Notes under the pieces: model-generated | Told to the model about the DNA's origin: nothing | What the model saw: the letters and a program-made list of their open reading frames with translations, nothing else | Databases searched by the model: none | Shown here: piece by piece, positions 56,101-64,000 of the stretch | Layout of the letters: every line of letters starts with the position of its first letter | How positions within the stretch are numbered: the stretch's first letter is position 1 | Made by a program: the position numbers and the translations under genes | Origin: Dactylis glomerata | Lineage: Eukaryota; Streptophyta; Magnoliopsida; Poales; Poaceae | Length of the DNA stretch: 64,000 nt | Direction of reading: 5' to 3' | NCBI GenBank assembly: GCA_007115705.1 | Contig: QXEO01000143.1 | Location: forward strand, 1,420,072 to 1,484,071

Positions 56101-56942
56101 AGGAGGAATCTTTGACCTTGGGTTCGTTGACTGCAATTTCGTTCATGAAGATACTCTCAAAAAAAAACCCAAAGAGACAGAGGATAACTTGGTACAATCG
56201 TTGAAGTATTTCAGCAACAGAAGGGAAATACTATTTCCTTACAACTTCGAGTGAGTGTTACTGTCTTGTACACATTTTGTTTTCGCTTTACTCGATGTTA
56301 AGCTATTTGACTCATTATGTCTATGCAGCTTCCACTTTATTCTGTTAATCATTAGTGTTGACGAAGGAGTAGTCAAAGTCATGGACTCAAAACGCACACC
56401 TTTAGGAAATTGGGCGAACATGCAGGAATGCCTCCAGAAGGCTTGGAAACGGTTCACCGCCAACACTAGGGGTGTTTGGAAGCCAGAGCTTACATTTAAA
56501 CCATTGAATGTAAGTACTACTTGCTAGATCCACGTATCTCTTTTTTATTCTAGTTTCAATACAATTATCATGCTTGATTCTTATTTTGATTGAACTCCGT
56601 TCTCGTAAAGTGCTTGAGGCAAGAAGCTGGGAATAACTTATGTGGATACTATGTCTGCGAGTTCATTCGCCAGACGACCAAAGAGAAGGGTGCAGACCGA
56701 AACATCAAAAAACTTGAAGTACGATAAACAATAATCTCAACATTATTTTATTACCATCAACTGTGTTTAGTTTCATTCATATATATTGATCCCCTTCTTT
56801 AAATTAGATCGAACGGATGCGGGACGGTCTTCTACCACGGGAACGCGTGCAAGCAATTCAAGAGGAAATTGCCGGTTTCTTATTAGAACAAGTCATAGAT
56901 CCGAAAGGAGAATACTATTACCCGGTTCATTTAGAAGGGTGA
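53136..56942 (+). CDS. CACTA-2 ORF2 with C-terminal Ulp1/C48 protease domain, six exons
   Basis: Joined exons 53136-53414, 53491-55994, 56077-56250, 56329-56509, 56611-56718 and 56808-56942 have GT/AG junctions and keep one open frame of 1126 codons. The N-terminus is acidic (GEGDEGEADEGEDDG). A plant-transposase-like region follows (IPIIVQEWNRP, RDENDELTRAL-like PDRENDELTRAL, HTGRARG), then a Gln/Glu coiled region, the RYPVDD motif, and a Pro-rich linker (about residues 600-670). The C-terminal exons form a Ulp1-like cysteine protease: His988 (FHFILL), Asp1005 (VMDSKR), Gln1050 and Cys1057 (NNLCGYYVCEFI). Such domains remove SUMO-like modifiers; the substrate here is unknown. All catalytic residues are present, and no stop or frameshift is seen. 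Splicing is predicted from sequence; CACTA-1 carries the decayed counterpart. Confidence 0.88.
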
Positions 56943-57168
56943 AGTGTAAAAAAGAAGATGTAAAATCACATTTGTGTGAGTTACCGATTGTAATAGCGAC
57001 CAAGCACGACGGATGAGACGGTGAATAATATATTCGTGACCATGATGTGTAATATAGTGTGGTTCCTTCATTATTGCTGTATATATATAATACCATTAAA
57101 TTGAATACAAAACACACCAAATAAAACCCTGAACCCTAAATGGGAAAAAAAAACCCTGGATCAACGAT

Positions 57169-57345
57169 CCCGGCTCGTCCTACGAACCGGGACCAATGAC
57201 TCAGGCCCCCTCGCGCCGCAGCGCGTCCACGTGGAGACCTATCGGTCCCGGTTCGTGCTGGAACCGGGACCGGCATTGGTCCCGAGTAATGGATCCCGGT
57301 TCGGCAACCGGGACCAATGGCCCAAATGAACCGGGACCATAGGCC
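57169..57345. repeat. Subterminal CCGGTT cluster, CACTA-2 right end
   Basis: Seven or more copies of TCCCGGTT / AACCGGGACC in both orientations, ending shortly before the terminal inverted repeat. Same core as the left and internal clusters. Confidence 0.88.
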
Positions 57346-57361
57346 CTTTTTTCCACCAGTG

Positions 57362-58445
57362 GTTTGTAGATGGCAAAACAGAGAAAGGCATTGTCACGCT
57401 TGTGGCATGCTACCTCCTACCTGGTTGTGACCTAGATTTACAGGCAGGTAGAGATCTGGATTCTCCAGGCTTGTTTTTTACTTTACATCTCATCGATCGG
57501 TCATCTCCTTTTTTTCCCCTTTTGAGTTTTGCTTTACACATGCGCAACATCGGCACTTTGTCCGAACATTTTTATATAGAAAGTGGAGGGAGACCCATGG
57601 TCTCTGAACTTTCTCCCTGGCTTTTAGTGAAAGTTTTGATTGATTCGTTCGTAGGTCTACCGTTTAGGATGTGATTTTTTGCTGATGTGTTGAAATGCTT
57701 CTAGAACCATGCATGCTAAATAGGACAGTGATGGAGCCTTTCTACCAGCTTCAGCACATGCAAGAGGAGTGAAGCTTAACTAGAGTTAGAACCATGTCCA
57801 TATTCTTCTTTTAGGAATGTAACATGTGCATATTTGAACGAATTGTAAACGAATTGTTAAGGTTAGACAAATGTGGTCGTTAATTAGGGTTTATGAAGCG
57901 AATACTCCTATATAAATTACATATGCATCTTGGCAAATGACAAGGACGGGCAGGTAGCCTAATCTCTGCCTGACAGACGGTGTGGTATTGAACTCCTTGC
58001 ACTCTTGATGGAGACCTGGAATCTAATTGCTTTCTCGGGCACTTTACGTATCCTGAGGTTGTCATACATCGATGTGGTCCGGAGAAAAAAGTTGCATACA
58101 CTGACACATATATATGTATATGCCTACCCCCATCCGTTACACTTTTCCACACATGTGATCACTTTTAAGCTTAATATATGTGTCAAAGGCCAGTTGCTAG
58201 TTTTCTTGTTTGCTGGGTGTTCATCTGATGAAGATAAGCAACTTGTCTAGTCATCTCTAGATCAGCCGCCTGACAAGGAAGTACCGGATTGTGATGATGG
58301 AGAATTGGAGATTCACTATCCAATTTGGCTTTGCATGTCATCTTGATCTTATCGCTTCAAGCTACTTTAGCTGTGATGCACCGGTGGAAGTAACAAATAA
58401 CGAAGGACAAAAACACATAGAAACTGATACGCATATAAACTGGAG
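57362..58445 (+). other. Downstream flank of F-box copy B
   Basis: Non-coding continuation of the host duplication, collinear with about 35768-36810. No gene seen. Confidence 0.8.
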
Positions 58446-60923
58446 TATTGCTGATGTGTATCCTCTTCCACACTAATGGTGGCATGGTGCCACGGTGGGG
58501 ACTTTAACGTAGCTATGCAGTCATTGTAGGGGTCACCATTAAAGATGGGTGTGTACTGCTAAAGCAGAAATGTTTTCTAGTATCCACTTTTGATGCTGAT
58601 GTTTCTAAGAGGAACAGTACATTATCTTGTACAATTAATATTTTTTCTTGAGACAAACTTTCCCCTCGATACAAGATGATGTGGGATTCTCCTATAAGAA
58701 ATCAAAGTGAAAAGAAAAAGAAAAATAGGAGTATCCGCACCCTTCATGAGGCACCCGAGACTACCAACATGAGGTGGCTCTACGCTTCCTTGGAAAACTA
58801 GTGGATCCCGTCGCACTGCACCCACCAAGCTTTTGGCAGAGAGGGTTGTGTGCTCTCTCGCTGAGGCCCACGGAGTGTCGCTCCTGCCAACAGACAACAA
58901 GGCCCATGGGAGGTGCAACTAGGTCACATGTATAAGATAAGAGGCCACCGAGAACGCCCCACACCAATGTTGAAAGAGCTTTGAGATAAGATCCAAACTT
59001 GCCCGCCGATGACAATGAAATGGGACCAGAAGGCATCGGAGCTCCATGGTTACACCCCCAAGAGGGTGATGACGCAACACACCGTCGTCATTCAGACCAA
59101 GACGGATAAGGGTTTTCACGTAGAACCCTGACACGGAGAAGGTGACCCCAATGATGCCCGCAATATGGACATGACACTGCAGACACCGCCGGTGTTTGCT
59201 CAGATTTTGCCCAAAAAACCACCGCCATATGCTACTGTAACCCGACCCGCCTGCTGCCACCAAACCCTCCAGACGTGATCTGGATGTTGCCATTATCGAA
59301 GCATCACCAATACCGGTATCCCCTGCTGCCTGCTCCTCGCCAACTAAATTGACAAATAGGACGACCATCACCACTGCCACGCAGCTCGCCGGAGAGTCAT
59401 TCACGCAGTCCACCTGCAAGGACAGCCTCCCTGGCAGCCACGATCTCAAAGCCACGAACAGGAAGGCATCATCACTTTATCCCAATGGCACAGACTAGGG
59501 AAGCCCGTGTAAAATCAAGGCCCGCATGGCCCCTATACAGCCAACACTCGGAGGTAGAAGTGTCCCAAGCAATAGAGACATGACACCTATGTTCCACTTG
59601 CAAGTCGCATCCCGTAGAACCGGACTGGGTCCCCGCCATGCCTTATCTAGCTCCCTATCATGTCTCACAAAGAGCGGGAAGATCCCAGCTTTTTTTGAGG
59701 ATAATCAGCTAGGCTTTATTACTCAAGAATATTGTTTACACCAACGGGAGCCTCCGAACAGTCATACACGACCTTGGCCCGCCTTGCCCAGATCAGCCCT
59801 AGGTGGGCCTAGATCTAGGCGTGTTTGCACTCCACCACCTAGACGATGCACCGCACCCACCCACCGCCACATCCACCAATCCTCGCCCAATTCATGTGTA
59901 GGTCAGATGGCCGAGATCGAAAACCTAAACAGCGCATGAACACTGGACATTGGTGCCCTACACGGGATTCCACACAAGCTTCATCGGACGGCATCAACCT
60001 CAATGGCGAAGGAAGGGAAGGGGGGGCTAAGAGAAGGACGGTAGGGTTTGTCGCTCCGGTCGCTCGCTGGGAGCGACGATGAGCGAACTACTATTTTTCT
60101 CTATTAACTCTAGCATTTCTTATTTTTCTTACATATAAATGCCCTAGTAGTGGAAAAATCAAAATGGAGCGCGAGCTAGCTGTTGATTTGGCCGAGCTAC
60201 ACTTAGCCCTTTATTTTCAAACATTTAAACACTATATTTTAAAGTCTCAAAAAATTTAAAAAAATCCTCAAGGTATCCATTGATGTATATTATAAACATG
60301 CAAAATCTCAATACAAACTATTATTATTTGTACAAGAAAAATAAAAAATGCGACAAATTTTATAGTAAATAGTGCACATGTCAGTATTATATAATTTGTC
60401 TTTTGCGTGTAGCCTATAATCATAAATAGTTTGTGTTGACATTTTATACCTTTGTAGTGTACATCATTGCTCACTTCTAAATATAATATTGAAACCAGGT
60501 AATCCTTCGTATTTTTTGTCAAATTTAATTTTTAACAAAACTAATAACTCATTTTTTGACGAGGTTGGAGCCAAATTTGTATAGGTTGGCGTCACTAAAA
60601 AGGAGCAAGAAATCAAACTTGCTCGGCCAAGTGCAATGGCGCCAACCTCACTTCACTTTGATGTTGTTCTGCTTCGGCATTGTTTTGTTGGCGCCGACTT
60701 ACACAACTTTGGCTCTATCCCTATTAACGCCTAACTCATCAGATTATAAAATAGTTTTATGGAGAGCATAATGTGCTATTTGTCTCCCCAAAAAATATGG
60801 CTGAACATACCAGATAAGCGTGCACGGAGAGACGGACCAATCAAACACCTCGACATCGTCCATGTCGTACATCCAGAATAGAAAAAAGTCTAAAACAAAC
60901 TGAACTTATAGCCAAAAGCTAAA
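58446..60923. other. Unassigned intergenic sequence, possible degraded repeat
   Basis: I see no intact gene. The part about 58640-59540 has a GC-rich, coding-like texture on the minus strand, but the frames share no domain that I recognise and are broken. About 59690-59740 has a T-run followed by a TTTATTACTCAAGAAT stretch, reminiscent of the ends of decayed retroelements. The rest is AT-rich. Confidence 0.45.
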
Positions 60924-62215
60924 TCTCTACTAATAATATTGCAATCGGACTGGTCCGTGTCCGTAAAATACGCTTTCGTCCAACCAAAATATGTTTTCAT
61001 CTAAACATATTTTAGACCAAATTACCCTCCCACCAAATCACATAATACGCACTTATGCCACAATATGCCACCATACCGGTTCACAAAATAAAAACCAAAC
61101 CTAACCGTTATGTATTATCTCCGGTCTCCATGTTGACCACCACGATTGGAAACGAGGCCATGTCGACCGTCGCCCGGCTGCTGGAAGAAGAAAAGGTGAC
61201 CTCCGGCACGCGAAAGGAAGGCGAGAGGAAGGGAAGAGTACGAGCAGTTACTGGCACACTGGCGTTGTTCGACCTTCGACGGCCACCCGGATGGATCGGG
61301 CCTCTTCGACACCTCCTCGTGAGAGTCGTGAGCGTATTGGGAGACAGCGTTGCTACAGCCGGCGAGCGCACTCGCGAACCAGCGGGCGGCCGGTGTAGGG
61401 GCGGGCTCAACATTACTCTGCTCGACGACATGTAGACTCTAGAGCCCACGCGTAGCGAAAACATTTGTCTTCTCTGTCCGGCCGCCCAGATCGAGCTACA
61501 TGCATGGCTTTCCGGCCGCCCGGGACACCCATGCTCGCACGCACAACACCAGGAGCTGAACCCTTTTGCAGCTCGATGGTAGTGTCGCCGCAGACGTACG
61601 TACATATCTCAGACATACAGACGAAGCTGAAATTTCTAACGGATGAGCAGATGGTGGCGATGGGCCCTAGCAATGCAAGAGCAGCGGCCACAGCAGTTCA
61701 TGCCCCTGGAGTTATTGCAAGCTTGTGTGCATATTTCTATTGGCATGTGGGAGGTGCATATGATGCATGATTTTGTATAGATTCTCTATTTGGATGAATG
61801 TGATCTGGGTGTGGTTTGTCCAGACTGCTTGCTGCACTTTGAAATTTGTTTGGCTAGAGGGTTATGTCGATGAAGGATAAGAGCCTAGAGTTAACTTAGT
61901 TAGCACTAATTTATGTCACAAGAATGTTACCAAGCCAAAGCACCAAAAATCTTAAAACATGGGTTGTAAACTTCCGATGTTTTTATACTACAGTACTGTG
62001 CATATAACTTTGCTGAGCTTCACCAACGAATTTCTTGCCAATGATTTGTTAGGATATTATATGGTAGAACTATGGTGTAAATAGTTGCAATATTGGTGAT
62101 GAATGGTGGATTAGCTCCAAATTTTTCCACGCAAGTAAGGAATTGATTTTGTCTTTTCCTCATGTGCTTTCATTCTTATTTGCCCTTAGAGCACCTGCAT
62201 ATTGATTAGAACATA

Positions 62216-62373
62216 CTCCCTCCGTTTCAAAATATAAGATGTTTTAGATTTGTGAAGCAAATGTATCTAGACATTTTTTAGTGTGTGTATTCGAGTGAAC
62301 CTACACACTAAAAGAGGTATAGATATATTTGATTCACAAAACTAAAACATCTTATATTTAAAAACAGAGGAAG
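62216..62373. mobile_element. Stowaway MITE 4, nested in Helitron B
   Basis: CTCCCTCCGTTTCAAAATAT at the left pairs with ATATTTAAAAACAGAGGAAG at the right; TA flanks both ends (62214-62215 and 62374-62375). Long inner inverted arms (ATAAGATGTTTTAG / CTAAAACATCTTAT). 158 bp. Confidence 0.92.
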
Positions 62374-63098
62374 TAGTTTGTATCTGATCCATAGTCAGTA
62401 TAACTGAATGAAGGCCTGGATCATTTCATTGAGGCAATAGCTAGATATAATAGAAGGATCACATTAGCATTTTGCAGTCGTGATAACGAGACTAATATAT
62501 CAACCGACTATGTGTTGGTGGAGTGGAGTAGAGAAATGAGGAAATACTCAAAGAGGAATACTGAAGGATATCCCAATTTATACTAGCATAGTCATGCTAT
62601 TTGATTCGTAGCAACGCACGGGTATATATAGAGAGACCGCAACAACGCATGAGAATTTTATTAATATATAACCAAATATAGATCAAAAACTTATTCTCAA
62701 TTAAAAGATTTTTCTGTGTATTTTAAAACTATTATGAATGATTATTGTGTGAATGTGGATAATTATGTTGTATCACTTAAGTAAGGGTAAAATTACACCA
62801 TATAATCAATTTTGGGAAAAAATTTGGGATATGCCAAATAAAAAACAAGGGGTAAAAAAGAAATGAGGTGTGCGTATAGTATTATCATTATTCTTCTATG
62901 CATGTTTGATAAAATCACATATAATTTAATATCCCACATATGGTTTTCTTTTATAGATCATACACGAAACAAAATAGATATTCTGGATACTTCGAAAACA
63001 TAGACACAAAACACTTGCTGTTGGAACTTATTAAATAAAAACTTATTGACAAAACTATTAAAGGCACACGACCAACGGTGTGGTCAGAAAAACTTAAT

Positions 63099-63118
63099 AG
63101 CCCGTAGCAACGCACGGG
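63099..63118 (+). other. 3' hairpin of Helitron B
   Basis: GCCCGT, an 8-base loop, then ACGGGC; the CTAG end follows 11 bp later. This is the replication-termination-type hairpin of Helitrons. Confidence 0.85.
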
Positions 63119-63129
63119 CATTCAACTAG

Positions 63130-64000
63130 TCAAACCATAAACTTTGAATCCCTAAAATTGGCACACCAAACTTATCAATCCCGGTCTGTTTTGAACCTTG
63201 TACCTTTTTTCCACGATTAGAAAAAAAAAAACAAATACCAACTCCCATTGATAGCACTGGCCCACTTGTCATATCTATGTTCAACCTTCCTTCTTTTTGG
63301 GATTTTTTCTGTCCCGACACAGACCGCCGGGTAGAAGCACGAGCGGCGCCGGCCCTTACCCCCGCACGCAACACTCTACCAGATCTTCATCGCTCGCTGG
63401 AATACTAGCAGCCACCTCTGCAGCAGGTGGCGCCTCCTCGTCCCCAATTACCAAGTTCGTGGCGGCGTGCGGGCCAAGAACAACAACGCCATGGCGAGCT
63501 GATTAATTCAACTACTAATCTCGCACCAAATCGATCTTTAATTCCGGCGGGCCAATATTGACAATGGCAAGCAGCCGATTTACCCCGCCAGCCATAGTAT
63601 TGGCCGCAGCAAGATTCATATTTAACTAGACCTGCTTGGCAGATCGATTCTGGTAATCAATTTCTTGTCCGCTAGCTTGCCAATTGATAGCTAGCTAGCT
63701 TGCTCTCTGGTATGCTTGCACGCGCGCATTGCTATATCGTTAGGTCAAGGCGCCCGCAGTCAAGGCGCTGGCCACCTCCCTTGTCCCGCGGGCAGCTTAA
63801 GCTTCATCTCTTGCTGCCCCGAGTCACGTGGATGCGCACATGCACAGTGTTGAATCTGTGATGTGCGGCCGGCGACGAACTGCAGGGTGACTGCTGAGGC
63901 ATGGGCTGTGAGAGATTAGAAGGGGATGACTTGTTCAAATAAAAAAGGAAGGGAATGAATATGACATGCGGGCCTGAATCGTCAGTGATAGGAGCACCTT
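63130..64000. other. Intergenic, no recognisable feature
   Basis: I see no gene, terminal repeat or MITE. Short frames near 63300-63500 are GC-rich but lack domains. Confidence 0.55.

Larger units (their letters stand above)
46067..57361 (+). mobile_element. CACTA-2, nearly intact 11.3-kb CACTA (En/Spm) transposon
   Basis: The left end CACTAGTAGAAAAAGGGTC pairs with the reverse of the right end, CACTGGTGGAAAAAAGGGCC. GTT is duplicated at 46064-46066 and 57362-57364. In order it carries: terminal CCGGTT repeats, TATA box, TNP2-type transposase (46615-49923), an AT-rich spacer, an internal CCGGTT cluster, a second TATA box, a GC-rich leader, an antisense ORF, ORF2 with Ulp1-like domain (53136-56942), and terminal repeats. 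Only one in-frame stop was found in the two main genes. Copy A of the host duplication has the empty site at 35765-35767. Confidence 0.96.
41455..58445 (+). repeat. Local segmental duplication, copy B (with insertions)
   Basis: Copy B is collinear with 32497-36810. It is expanded by an unclassified insertion (about 43590-44240), a Harbinger-like element (44795-45961) and CACTA-2 (46067-57361). The homology resumes at 57362 with TTGTAGATGGCAAAACAGAG (copy A: TTCTAGAAGGCAAAACAGAA) and fades near 58445. Confidence 0.88.
60924..63129 (+). mobile_element. Non-autonomous Helitron B
   Basis: Starts TCTCTACTAATAATATTGC after A (60923) and ends CATTCAACTAG before T (63130). A 3' hairpin GCCCGT/ACGGGC (63099-63118) lies 11 bp before the end, as Helitrons have. 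The start matches Helitron A. No Rep/helicase is encoded. GC-rich segments at about 61100-61740 may be captured gene pieces, but I cannot name the source. A Stowaway MITE is nested at 62216-62373. Confidence 0.85.

Noticed and set aside
60924..63129. Possibility that Helitron B is autonomous.
   Set aside because: No Rep/helicase motifs in any frame; only 2.2 kb long.

Overview
The window looks like a piece of a large, repeat-rich grass nuclear genome, most likely a Triticeae species (wheat, Aegilops or barley relatives). Evidence: nested Copia and Gypsy LTR elements, large CACTA transposons with GGTCCCGGTT-type subterminal repeats, Helitrons, a Harbinger-like element, and several Stowaway MITEs beginning CTCCCTCCG with TA duplications. 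Only two ordinary host genes are convincing: a pair of intronless F-box/kelch-repeat genes at 33045-34127 and 41964-43064. The rest is transposons, their remains and unassigned intergenic DNA.

Layout. 1-2971: intergenic DNA, a diverged copy of a segment seen again near 30 kb and 40 kb, and a small Harbinger-like element carrying a short proline-rich ORF. 2972-about 23300: a minus-strand CACTA transposon (CACTA-1), truncated at its transposase end. Inside it sit a Copia retrotransposon (5702-15819, TSD TCCCA), which itself holds a solo LTR (8447-9959, TSD CTCCC), and a Helitron (19382-20937) with a captured kinase exon. 24111-28258: a Gypsy element with one candidate LTR, broken gag-pol and no 3' half. 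28801-29665: three Stowaway MITEs. 29844-36810: first copy of a locally duplicated host segment with F-box/kelch gene A. 36866-37025: a 160-bp solo LTR (TSD GACAA). 37339-40185: a non-autonomous CACTA (TSD TCC). 40186-58445: second copy of the host segment with F-box/kelch gene B, split by a Harbinger-like element (44795-45961, TSD TTA) and an almost intact 11.3-kb CACTA transposon (CACTA-2, 46067-57361, TSD GTT). 58446-60923: unassigned. 60924-63129: a second Helitron. 63130-64000: nothing recognised.

How parts relate. The two F-box copies are flanked by matching non-coding DNA on both sides, so copy A shows the empty insertion site for transposons that hit copy B. CACTA-2 has two transcription units in the same direction: a TNP2-type transposase (one in-frame TGA) and a six-exon second ORF (1126 codons, open throughout) ending in a Ulp1/C48 cysteine-protease domain. 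CACTA-1 has the same gene order but decayed. Both carry the terminal CCGGTT repeats a further time inside the element, just upstream of the ORF2 TATA box, which suggests that the repeats have a role in controlling ORF2. The two F-box genes differ by several percent over most of their length but are identical over 161 bp near the 3' end, suggesting gene conversion.

Limits: everything was read by eye. Family names, splice sites, boundaries and counts are stated only as far as the sequence shows them.
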